Assembly (NCBI GenBank): GCA_028554795.2
Contig: CM068839.1
Coordinates: 84,527,540-84,591,539, forward strand
DNA: 64,000 nt
From: Sinohyriopsis cumingii
Lineage: Eukaryota; Mollusca; Bivalvia; Unionida; Unionidae
Direction of reading: 5' to 3'
Made by a program: the position numbers and the translations under genes. Shown here in pieces: positions 32,567 through 39,646 of the stretch (position 1 is its first letter; each line of letters starts with the position of its first letter). The notes beneath the pieces are model-generated. The model worked only from the letters and a program-made list of their open reading frames with translations. It was not told the DNA's origin and made no database searches.

Positions 32567-33676
32567 ATGGAAAAAGTCTTAGCCAGCATTTACTACGATC
32601 CCTCCCATCCTGCAGGTTACGCAGGAGTTCAAAAATTGTATCGTGCTGCCAAAACGCGACTGAAAAGTCTCCGTTTACCTCAAGTGCAACGATGGTTACA
32701 AGAACAAGCTACCTACACTTTACACAAACCCATTCGACGCAAGTTTGCCAGAAGTCGCACCCGAGTGGAAGGCATCGATCATCAATGGCAAGCCGATTTA
32801 GCCGATGTCTCTCATTTGGCCAGCTACAATCGTGGCTACAAATATTTGTTTTGTGTCATCGACGTCTTTTCCAAATTTGCCTGGGTCGTGCCCTTGACTT
32901 CCAAATCGAGCAGCGAGTTAGTGCGAGCCCTGCAACGGGTGTTGAAACAAAGCGGTCGTCACCCTCTTCGATGGCAAACGGACAAAGGCACCGAATTTCT
33001 GAACCAAGCTTTCCAAAAAGAATTAAAGAAACGTGACATTCATTTTTTTACCACCGAGAATCCCGAAACCAAAACCAGCATCGTGGAACGTTTTCAACGC
33101 ACTTTGAAAGAACGCATGTGGAAATATTTTACGCATCACCACACTCTGAAGTACATCGACATCTTACCGCACCTGGTGCAAGCGTACAACCAATCTTACC
33201 ATCGAAGCATCGGACGTGCCCCGCAAGACGTGACTCCCGACAACGAAGTGTTGGTGTTTGAGCGTCTGTTTGGTACGTCCCCGACGAGGGCTGTCCCCGA
33301 GAAAAGTGGAATGTTGGCCGTAGGAGATTGGGTGCGCATTGGCAAAACCAAACGCACTTTCGACAAAGGTTACTTACCTAACTGGACGACCGAATTGTTT
33401 CGCGTCACTGGACGAGTGCATGGCCGTCATCCTGCCGTCTATAAATTGGAAGACATGAACGGAGAAGTGCTCAAAGGAACGTTTTATTTGCCCGAGTTAC
33501 AACGTGTGACCAAAAAAGAAGACGACGTGTACGACATCGAAAGCATTCTCGAACGCAGAACCCGTAAAGTGGGCAAACGACGTGTCAAAGAAGTCAAAGT
33601 ACGTTGGAAAGGATATCCACCCAGTTTCGATTCTTGGATCGACGCTTCGCAAGTCATCGACTATAAAAAGAAGTGA
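32567..33676 (+). CDS. INT: Retroviral-type DDE integrase with chromodomain
   Basis: 369 residues from ATG 32567. The RVE core has the catalytic triad D77 (WQADLADVS), D139 (QTDKGTEF) and E174 (SIVERFQRTLKE), the last two 35 residues apart. A C-terminal chromodomain covers about 322-366 (YDIESILE, VKVRWKGYPPSFDSW). It inserts the element and makes the 6-bp duplication seen here; the chromodomain may guide it to modified histones. No TATA box is found close upstream. All catalytic residues are present. Confidence 0.96.
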   Translation: MEKVLASIYYDPSHPAGYAGVQKLYRAAKTRLKSLRLPQVQRWLQEQATYTLHKPIRRKFARSRTRVEGIDHQWQADLADVSHLASYNRGYKYLFCVIDVFSKFAWVVPLTSKSSSELVRALQRVLKQSGRHPLRWQTDKGTEFLNQAFQKELKKRDIHFFTTENPETKTSIVERFQRTLKERMWKYFTHHHTLKYIDILPHLVQAYNQSYHRSIGRAPQDVTPDNEVLVFERLFGTSPTRAVPEKSGMLAVGDWVRIGKTKRTFDKGYLPNWTTELFRVTGRVHGRHPAVYKLEDMNGEVLKGTFYLPELQRVTKKEDDVYDIESILERRTRKVGKRRVKEVKVRWKGYPPSFDSWIDASQVIDYKKK

Positions 33677-33681
33677 CCATC

Positions 33682-34101
33682 ATGCCCTTTCACACAGCAG
33701 ACGCAGCTACGTCGACCACTCCTCCTTCACCTAGTTCTTCTGTGCAAGATTTACAAAAACAACCCTTGTGGATGTGGTGTGGAGAACGTCTGCCTAAAAC
33801 GCAAATCGTCTTTTTCTGCCAAATCTTCGTGGTGTATTGTGTCATCGGGGCAGCCATCGCCAATTTGAGTTTGCAACAAGGAGACAAACAATTGTGGACC
33901 ATTTTATTGAGCAGTTGCATCGGTTACCTGCTTCCTAATCCCTCCCTGAAATTCACCTCGAACGGGAACCCCGGGAACCTTGTGTCCAGTGCCAGTGCCA
34001 GTCACCACTTCAACCACAACCAGAACCCCATTTTAGACGGAGACACGCCTCTGACGTCCAGTAATATTCCCTCGGACAGCCACAGAACTCTGGAATTATG
34101 A
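33682..34101 (+). CDS. Two-TM Polinton membrane protein
   Basis: 139 residues from ATG 33682. A Ser/Thr/Pro-rich N-terminus is followed by a Trp-rich WMWCGERLPKT, a TM helix at 41-62 (IVFFCQIFVVYCVIGAA) and a second hydrophobic segment at 71-85 (LWTILLSSCIGYLLPNP). Similar proteins occur beside capsid genes in Polintons; the function is unknown. Its TGA overlaps the next ATG in an ATGA arrangement, suggesting coupled expression. A TATAAAA at 33662 is too close to the ATG to be a clear promoter for it. Confidence 0.8.
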   Translation: MPFHTADAATSTTPPSPSSSVQDLQKQPLWMWCGERLPKTQIVFFCQIFVVYCVIGAAIANLSLQQGDKQLWTILLSSCIGYLLPNPSLKFTSNGNPGNLVSSASASHHFNHNQNPILDGDTPLTSSNIPSDSHRTLEL

Positions 34102-35027
34102 GTCACCAAAACCAATTTTACTTAACCTTACCCAGTGACAGTTCCATGGAAGTGTTTCCCAAGAACACGTTGTGCTGTTACACGGCCAAATTACCTCAAG
34201 CCATCCAGTTAGATCACGAAGCCCATTGGGAAGTGGCTTTAGTAGAAATGATTCACCCGACCCAAGTCCTCAATGTCCTTCCCAATCAAAATTTTTTTGA
34301 TGTGGAAGTTCATGACGAGCAAATGCAACAGTGGATGGATAGCAATGTCAAATATGACAAGAAAACCCGTACACAAAATCAAAAGTACACCACCTATCAC
34401 TTGTTCATTCCCCCAGGCTATTATTTTAGTGGTCAACATTTGGTCAGCACCATAACCTCCAGGTTTAATGTCGTGTTTCTGAAAGCTTTGGAGCATGTCA
34501 ACAAAAGTGTCACCATGGAGTACCACAAAACAGCTCGTCGCTTCTTGATGAAATTTGAACGGAGTAAAATCATGTCCATTTTATTTTGTCCTGAATTGTT
34601 TGACATGTTGGGCGGAGACATGGACATGAGAAAGACCATGATCAAGAAAAACGAATTACCCATCGTTTACGACAACGAGTCTTTTAGCAAGTTATTTCGT
34701 GCCCCGGTAGAACTGAACCAAGGACTGAATTTGATGTTTGTGTACTCCGATGTGGTGGAGTATAACGTGGTGGGACACACCTCCGTACCGTTACTGCGTG
34801 TCATTCCTTTCAAAGTAGATTCTGCCACGGGCGCTGACGAGGAAGGTGGAAACACTTGCCACGTCCACCGCGAATTTGTACATCCTCACTATTTGCCTGT
34901 CAGTAAGTCGTATTTGGACACGGTCAACATTGCTATAAAAGGAGATCCGGGACAAAATATTCCATTCACCAAAGGAAAAGTCACGGTGAAACTCCATTTT
35001 CGAAAACGGTTCTCTCACGACTCGTAA
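34098..35027 (+). CDS. Penton-like minor capsid protein
   Basis: 309 residues beginning SHQNQFYLTLPSDSS, the typical start of the Polinton minor capsid (single jelly-roll, penton) family, followed by a WEVALVEM strand motif. In related elements this protein forms the fivefold vertices. It starts in a 4-bp overlap with the TM gene and precedes the PX-like gene by 7 bp. The frame is intact. The family call rests on the N-terminal signature and gene order; the distal part is less familiar. Confidence 0.8.
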   Translation: MSHQNQFYLTLPSDSSMEVFPKNTLCCYTAKLPQAIQLDHEAHWEVALVEMIHPTQVLNVLPNQNFFDVEVHDEQMQQWMDSNVKYDKKTRTQNQKYTTYHLFIPPGYYFSGQHLVSTITSRFNVVFLKALEHVNKSVTMEYHKTARRFLMKFERSKIMSILFCPELFDMLGGDMDMRKTMIKKNELPIVYDNESFSKLFRAPVELNQGLNLMFVYSDVVEYNVVGHTSVPLLRVIPFKVDSATGADEEGGNTCHVHREFVHPHYLPVSKSYLDTVNIAIKGDPGQNIPFTKGKVTVKLHFRKRFSHDS

Positions 35028-35034
35028 GTAAGTC

Positions 35035-35451
35035 ATGTATCTAGTGTACCGAGGGGTTGCTCGACAGCGAGGACACGGCTTAGGAGATATGTTAAAATCG
35101 GCCTTTCGTTCGGTGGCCCCGGTGTTGAAACCCATGGTGACACGCGGATTGCACGCCTTGAAAGATGCGGCACTGACGCAAGGCAAAGAATTTCTCCAAA
35201 ATGTCATCATCGACAAACAAAACCCTAAAGAAGCCTTCATGAGGGCAGGCAAAAATGTCTTGCTGCAAACGGGCAAAAACATTTTAGGACAACGAGAAAC
35301 ACTTATAAATGCCCTGCACGCTACCGAGTCAGGCATTCAGCAAGGACAAGGCAGAAAGAGACGACGAAGAAAACACCCTTTCACCAGACTTCAAGCGAGA
35401 AAGGCCAAGAAAAGAAGAACCGTTCGAGACTTAGACGTTTTCGATTATTGA
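35035..35451 (+). CDS. Basic PX/pVI-like minor virion protein
   Basis: 138 residues. It begins MYLVYRGVARQRGHGLGD, then a predicted amphipathic helical stretch (about 18-60), and ends in a strongly basic tail (GRKRRRRKHPF, RKAKKRRTVRDLDVFDY). Proteins of this layout in Polintons and adintoviruses are compared with adenovirus pVI/pX, membrane-active or core components. It sits between minor and major capsid genes. The start is an ATG 7 bp after the penton stop; a TATAAAAG at 34934 lies inside the penton gene about 100 bp upstream. Confidence 0.75.
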   Translation: MYLVYRGVARQRGHGLGDMLKSAFRSVAPVLKPMVTRGLHALKDAALTQGKEFLQNVIIDKQNPKEAFMRAGKNVLLQTGKNILGQRETLINALHATESGIQQGQGRKRRRRKHPFTRLQARKAKKRRTVRDLDVFDY

Positions 35452-35467
35452 GAAAAGAGACAAAAAA

Positions 35468-36040
35468 ATGATGCACCGAGAATCTTGCGCTTGTTCCAAG
35501 ACGGAACTGGACCTGTTTGCCATGCCCCCCACGATGATGACGATGCAAGAATCCCAGTGGGTGGAATTTCACCCCGTCTCCTCACTGACCGATTCCGCTC
35601 CCATCGAGTTTGAAATCAAAGGACAGCCCGAAGATTACATCGATCTGAATAGCAGTTACTTGTACCTGAAAGTCAAAATTCTAGATAAGACTGGAGGTGC
35701 TATAGACGATGAAGCAGTAGCTCCCGTCAACAATTTCATGCATTCCTTGTTCAGTGGAGTGGATTTGTACTTGAATAACAAACTGGTCAGTAGCAGCATG
35801 GATACTTACCCTTATCGTGCCTACCTGGAAAATCTCTTGACGTACGGAATAGATGCCAAGAACACTCATCTCAATGCCTGTGTGGTATGGGAAGCTGACG
35901 AACCTACGAAGTTTGAAATATTGGAAACTGATGAAAAGAAAGACAACAATGATGGATTTGTAGAACGAAGAAAGAGAATCACGGGAGCCGACACAAGTTT
36001 AGAACTGATGGATCGTTTGCATTTGGACATGTGGTTGTAA
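35468..36040 (+). CDS. MCP: Major capsid protein, N-terminal part, ended by an in-frame stop
   Basis: 190 residues. The block FEIKGQPEDYIDLNSSYLYL (47-66), HSLFSGVDLYLNNK (92-105) and MDTYPYRAYLENLLTYG (111-127) identifies the double jelly-roll major capsid (hexon-like) protein of Polintons. The frame meets TAA at 36038-36040, within a region that is normally internal to the family. The sequence after the stop stays in the same frame with clear capsid similarity, so the gene is interrupted by a single nonsense codon in this copy, unless it is a sequencing error or a read-through site. Confidence 0.9.
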   Translation: MMHRESCACSKTELDLFAMPPTMMTMQESQWVEFHPVSSLTDSAPIEFEIKGQPEDYIDLNSSYLYLKVKILDKTGGAIDDEAVAPVNNFMHSLFSGVDLYLNNKLVSSSMDTYPYRAYLENLLTYGIDAKNTHLNACVVWEADEPTKFEILETDEKKDNNDGFVERRKRITGADTSLELMDRLHLDMWL

Positions 36041-36781
36041 GAAAACTATTTGCTGAACGGGGTGGATGTCCGTCTGAGACTGAATCGTAGCAGTGCCGCT
36101 TTCCATTTGATGGCTGATAGTGACGGTTACAAAACCAAAATCCTAGAAGCCAGACTCTACGTACGCCGTGTGGAAGTGTTACCTAAAGTGGGAAACGACA
36201 TCAGTCAGACGTTGAGCAGAACGACCGCCAAGTATCCCATACGACGCGTGGAAGTGAAAACCTTCACCATTCCCAAGGGACAGCGATCCATGATCGAAGA
36301 TCATCTGTTCCAAGGGCAGTTACCCAAACGTTTGATCGTTGGTATCGTCGAGAATACAGCCTTCAACGGAGCTGCCGAAAAAAATCCTTTCTGCTTTCAA
36401 CACTTTGGCGTGTCCAAAATCGAAGTCAGTCGCGATGGCAAGACCTTGTGTACCCGACCTTTCGAACCTGACTTTACCAAGAAGAATTACTTGAGATCGT
36501 ACTTGTCCCTGTACGAAGCCACCGGACAGTTAGGAACCAATACCAGTCACGGTATTACGTACGAGGATTATGCAGGAGGCTACGCTTTGTGGGCTTTCGA
36601 TTTCACTCCAGACCAAGGCAGCGACGAGGGACATTTCCACCCTATAAAATCCGGCCAGATTCGTGTGGAAATTCAGTTTAAAGACCGAGACCCTGATGAA
36701 ACGGTGAACGTCATCCTGTATGCAGAATTCGATAATACCATAGAAATCAACAGTTTGAGAGAAGTCATCCTAGATTACTAG
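36041..36781 (+). pseudogene. MCP: Major capsid protein, C-terminal part after the stop
   Basis: About 246 codons continue the capsid frame: LNGVDVRLRLNRS near the start, EARLYVRRVEV, then a KSGQIRVEIQFKD block and a VILYAEFDNTIEI end typical of the second jelly roll. There is no ATG at the break, so it would not be made alone without reinitiation. No other lesion is visible. The stop at 36779-36781 is followed by a duplicated AATAAA region. Confidence 0.88.
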
Positions 36782-36844
36782 AAACCATGGAAGACTGTTA
36801 TCCCTCTTTACCTAGTGGAGAAACTTTTAGTGTTGCATTGTTGT

Positions 36845-37016
36845 TAAAAAATGTTAGAGTTGTTGTTGTTTAGTGTTAAGTGATTTTTGAATAAAAAATG
36901 TTGTGTTTTGAAAAAATTGTTTGATGTTATATTGTTGGATTATTGTTAAAAATGTTAGAGTTGTTGTTTAGTGTTAAGTGATTTTTGAATAAAAAATGTT
37001 GTGTTTTGAAAAAAAT
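36845..37016 (+). terminator. Duplicated polyadenylation region after the capsid gene
   Basis: A unit of about 98 bp is present nearly twice. Each copy carries GTTAGAGTTGTTG, TAGTGTTAAGTG and an AATAAA (36890-36895 and 36988-36993) followed by a GT-rich stretch. This is a conventional poly(A) signal, in contrast to the histone-type ends of the next two genes. Confidence 0.8.
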
Positions 37017-37120
37017 GCCTTTGTCTTTTGTTTAGCTATAAGAATGTTGGATTGATGCTCTTTCATTTCTTACTATCCCTCTCATGACACTCACTAAACG
37101 TTGCGACTCAAAAACCGTGT

Positions 37121-37150
37121 GGGGGATGTTTTCCTTCACGTCCGCGCTTT
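37121..37150 (+). promoter_or_regulatory. 30-bp upstream element, copy 1
   Basis: Identical to 37960-37989 over 30 bp, with the core TTTTCCTTCACGTCCGCGC. Both lie shortly upstream of an accessory gene start and about 10 bp before a TATA-like sequence. The CACGTCCGCGC part is CpG-rich in an AT-rich context, suggesting a transcription factor site. Confidence 0.7.
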
Positions 37151-37212
37151 GACTTTAAGAACCAGGTTGTTTCCAGTCTAACCATCCATTGTCGACTCAT
37201 CCTCCTAAGAAG

Positions 37213-37572
37213 ATGTGCTCCAAACTAGCTAAACTCAACGAAGCCTACGTGAATTTGCATAGGGTCAGACACAGTCTGATACCGAAGCCAGAAGAAATAG
37301 AGAATGTGAGAATGTTAAAAATCACTGAAGACCTGATAGAAGAGCTCTTCAGAGAAGAAATGAACAGGGAGAAAGAAGAATGGACAGAGAAGTACAGACT
37401 TCAGAGACAGCAGCAACAGCAGCAACAACAGCAGCAGCAGCAGCAACCTGAACCTGACAGAGGCTTTGTCGATTGCCGTATCGACACCAAAGAGTTCTTC
37501 TTTTCTTTCCGAAGAAGCAGACCTATCGCCAGAAAGTCTATCCTCAGAGGACATCGCATTCTTAGAAACTAA
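37213..37572 (+). CDS. Accessory Gln-rich protein, paralogue 1
   Basis: 119 residues from the first ATG (37213); the frame is open upstream without ATG. The N-terminus (CSKLAKLNEAYVNLHRVRHSL) resembles that of the protein at 38051. An acidic helix and a run of roughly 14 Gln (CAG/CAA) follow. The C-terminus is basic (FRRSRPIARKS). It is preceded by a 30-bp element shared with the next gene and an imperfect TATA (CTTTAAG). The stop is followed after 33 nt by a histone-type stem-loop. Function unknown. Confidence 0.65.
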   Translation: MCSKLAKLNEAYVNLHRVRHSLIPKPEEIENVRMLKITEDLIEELFREEMNREKEEWTEKYRLQRQQQQQQQQQQQQQPEPDRGFVDCRIDTKEFFFSFRRSRPIARKSILRGHRILRN

Positions 37573-37605
37573 AAAAAGAATGCCATAGCAAACAAAAAAA
37601 AAACC

Positions 37606-37637
37606 AGCCCTTTTCAGGGCTACCCCAATACTCTAGA
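37606..37637 (+). promoter_or_regulatory. Histone-type 3' stem-loop after paralogue 1
   Basis: AGCCCTTTTCAGGGCT (37606-37621) with flanks AAACC and ACCCC, then CTCTAGAAAAGA at 37631-37642. The outer stem pair is A-T instead of G-C. An AATAAA follows at 37667-37672. It is 33 nt downstream of the stop at 37572. Confidence 0.85.
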
Positions 37638-37679
37638 AAAGATGTGTGTAGGTAGAGTAGTGTGAAAATAAACACTAAC

Positions 37680-37959
37680 TCTTTTTTAAAAAATGTGAGG
37701 GTATGTGTTTGTGTGTTAGTAAGTGCTTAAGTAAGTTGGTATGAATAGTAGATTAAAATCATGTTGTTTTGGTGTTTGAGGTGTATATTTGGAGTTAGAT
37801 TGGATTGCTTTGCGTATGTGGATAGTCTATTGAAGTGATTTATAAAAAATTTTAAAATAGTGATGGGTAGCATAAAAAAGTGAGTGAGTGTTTCTTTTAG
37901 GTCCGCGCGTTGTTGTTTTTGGTCATGATGTAGGTAAGATCAATTTTATGTTTTTTTTA
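37680..37959. other. Spacer between accessory paralogues
   Basis: Mostly low-complexity T/G-rich sequence resembling the start of the minisatellite at 38578, with a GGTCCGCGCGTTG motif at 37901 that partly matches the duplicated upstream element. No gene. Confidence 0.5.
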
Positions 37960-37999
37960 GGGGGATGTTTTCCTTCACGTCCGCGCTTTCACTATAAAT
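37960..37999 (+). promoter_or_regulatory. 30-bp upstream element copy 2 and TATA box
   Basis: 37960-37989 is identical to 37121-37150. CTATAAATT at 37992-38000 is a TATA box, 58 bp before ATG 38051. Confidence 0.75.
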
Positions 38000-38050
38000 T
38001 GAAACTCGCTGGGCAGTCTAGCTACCCTTGTTGATTGATCAACACCAAAA

Positions 38051-38437
38051 ATGAACACGAGACTGTCTAAACTGTTGGAACTTCATGTGCATCTGGAATA
38101 TGCCAGGCGCCTGTTGAATGAACTGGCCGCGGAAGCCATTGTGGAGGAGGGAAGGATAAGAGAGGAGGAGGAAAGAAGAAAAAAAGAAGAGGAGGAGAGA
38201 AGATATAAAGAAGAAGAAGAAGAGGAAAGAAGATACAAAGAGGAGGAGAGAAGAAACAAAGAAGAGGAGGAGGTGAAGGAAAAGAAGAGAAGAAGAATAA
38301 ATTTCAGAATCCCAGAGAGCGAAAATTGGGATTCTGAAGCGACATATCCTGCCTCTGCTCTCTCCCCCAAAAAAGTAAAAAGTAACTGGGGGATAAGATG
38401 TGTATGTGGCGCCAGGCCTGGAAGGTGCCACCATTAA
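38051..38437 (+). CDS. Accessory Glu/Arg-rich coiled-coil protein, paralogue 2
   Basis: 128 residues. The N-terminus (NTRLSKLLELHVHLEYARRLLNEL) matches the pattern of the 37213 protein. Residues 35-80 are a Glu/Arg/Lys-rich coiled coil with RRYKEEE repeats. The C-terminus has a RINFRIPESENWDSEA segment and a short Cys pair. The TATA box is 58 bp upstream. A histone-type stem-loop begins 28 nt after the stop. Gene, promoter element and stem-loop are all duplicated together relative to 37121-37680. Function unknown. Confidence 0.65.
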   Translation: MNTRLSKLLELHVHLEYARRLLNELAAEAIVEEGRIREEEERRKKEEEERRYKEEEEEERRYKEEERRNKEEEEVKEKKRRRINFRIPESENWDSEATYPASALSPKKVKSNWGIRCVCGARPGRCHH

Positions 38438-38465
38438 CCAGGTGTCCATGAAGTTCCAAAAAAAC

Positions 38466-38502
38466 AGCCCTTTTCAGGGCTACCCAATACTCTAGAAAAG
38501 AA
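38466..38502 (+). promoter_or_regulatory. Histone-type 3' stem-loop after paralogue 2
   Basis: AAAAC-AGCCCTTTTCAGGGCT-ACCCA with the stem-loop at 38466-38481, then CTCTAGAAAAGAAAT at 38490-38504. No AATAAA is seen nearby; the equivalent position reads ATATAAA. Confidence 0.87.
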
Positions 38503-38577
38503 ATAACCATCAATTTGCCAATGTGTAGGTAGAGTAGTGTGAATATAAACACTAACTCTTTTTTAAGATAGTGTGAG

Positions 38578-39052
38578 GGTATGTGTTTGTGTGTTTGTGT
38601 TTGTGTGTTTGTGTTTGTACCCGCTCACGTACGATTGTGTGGATAGTAGATTATGGATTTGTTTATCGTTTCTTAGCGTATGTGTTTGTGTGTTTGTGTT
38701 TGTGTGTTTGTGTTTGTACCCGCTCACGTAAGATTGTGTGGATAGTAGATTATGGATTTGTTTATTGTTTCTTAGCGTATGTGTTTGTGTATTTGTGTTT
38801 GTGTGTTTGTGTTTGTGTGTTTGTGTTTGTACCCGCTCACGTACAATTGTGTGGATAGTAGATTATGGATTTGTTTATTGTTTCTTAGCGTATGTGTTTG
38901 TGTGTTTGTGTTTGTGTGTTTGTGTTTGTACCCGCTCACGTACGATTGTGTGGATAGTAGATTATGGATTTGTTTATTGTTTCTTAGCGTATGTGTTTGT
39001 GTATTTGTGTTTGTGTGTTTGTGTTTGTGTGTTTGTGTTTGTACCCGCTCAT
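38578..39052 (+). repeat. Minisatellite of about 100-115 bp, about 4.5 copies
   Basis: Each unit is a (TGTTTGTG)n tract, then TACCCGCTCACGTA, then GTGGATAGTAGATTATGGA and GTTTCTTAGC. Its long open frames on the plus strand are by-products of the TG repeat. It abuts the diverged inner part of the right TIR. Confidence 0.9.
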
Positions 39053-39078
39053 TGAGTCATCCACCCTTGTGTCTTCCA

Positions 39079-39224
39079 TGATGTTTAGGACGGACATGCT
39101 CATGTATGTCAGGTCCAAGTGGACTGTTGTTGATAGGACAGATACTAGTCAATGGATGAGGAGAGTTTACATAGAAAGACAAGGATGTCTCAAGAGGGTA
39201 CTCTTTGTATGGACCGGTAGTTAG
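39079..39224 (+). pseudogene. Truncated right-TIR copy of the small basic gene
   Basis: About 48 codons corresponding to the middle of the left-TIR protein (MYVRSKW, RRVYIERQGCLKRVL) are conserved, then the frame ends early at 39222-39224. The counterpart of the left TATA box is missing, replaced by the minisatellite. Distance to the stem-loop at 39301 is 76 nt instead of 24. Confidence 0.55.
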
Positions 39225-39300
39225 AAGGAGTTTAAGAAGAAGAAGAAGAAGATGTGACAGATGCCATCTATGTTAATATTAATATTAACATAAACCCAAA

Positions 39301-39341
39301 GGCCCTTTTCAGGGCCAGCCATATTTCTCGAAAAGAGATAG
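39301..39341 (+). promoter_or_regulatory. Histone-type 3' stem-loop plus purine-rich element, right TIR
   Basis: AAA-GGCCCTTTTCAGGGCC-AGCCA with the stem-loop at 39301-39316, then TCTCGAAAAGAGAT at 39327-39340. It is the mirror copy of the left-TIR signal and points outward to the right. Confidence 0.85.
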
Positions 39342-39640
39342 CCTTTCCATTGCCTACCCCTTTTCTAAATTTAAATTTAAATTTAAATTTAAAAAAACTT
39401 TTTTAAAAAAAATAAAAAAAATCCCATATTCAATTCCCCTTGTCCCTAGACAAACCCAAACTCTATTCCCATGTTAATTTCCCTTGTCCCTAGACAGACC
39501 CAAACTCTATGTTAAATTCCCATTGTCCCTAAAGTGGCCCAGCGTTTTTCTCCATGTTAAATTTCCATTGTCCCTAGAGTTGCCCAGGGGTGTTTTTAAT
39601 GCTAAGTCCCATTGTCCCTATGGTGGCCCACTTAACTACT

Positions 39641-39646
39641 TTCACG
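39641..39646. repeat. Target-site duplication, right (TTCACG)
   Basis: Exact repeat of 22850-22855. Confidence 0.95.

Larger units (their letters stand above)
22856..39640. mobile_element. Polinton/Maverick (adintovirus-like) element, 16,785 bp
   Basis: Both ends are defined: TIRs starting AGTAGTTAAG, 6-bp target duplications, and the hallmark gene set between them (protein-primed DNA polymerase B, RVE-type integrase, packaging ATPase, major and minor capsid proteins). The length is within the usual 15-20 kb. Almost all genes are open. The exceptions are a single in-frame stop in the major capsid gene and a broken stretch at 29216-29462. With a perfect target duplication and nearly identical outer TIRs, this looks like a young insertion. 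No cysteine protease gene is found. Confidence 0.97.
39055..39640 (-). repeat. Right terminal inverted repeat
   Basis: Inverted partner of 22856-23425. About 350 bp at the outer end is nearly identical; the inner part shows about the divergence expected between old copies, and its upstream end is cut off by the minisatellite. Confidence 0.95.

Noticed and set aside
33662..33668. TATA box for the two-TM gene
   Set aside because: Only 20 bp before the ATG, so transcription would start after it; it is also part of the integrase coding sequence.
36038..36040. Programmed read-through of the capsid stop
   Set aside because: No read-through context or stem is evident; a simple nonsense change or error is more economical.
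38583..39081. Cys/Val/Leu-rich hydrophobic proteins of about 90-105 residues
   Set aside because: They are translations of the TG-rich minisatellite in several overlapping frames.
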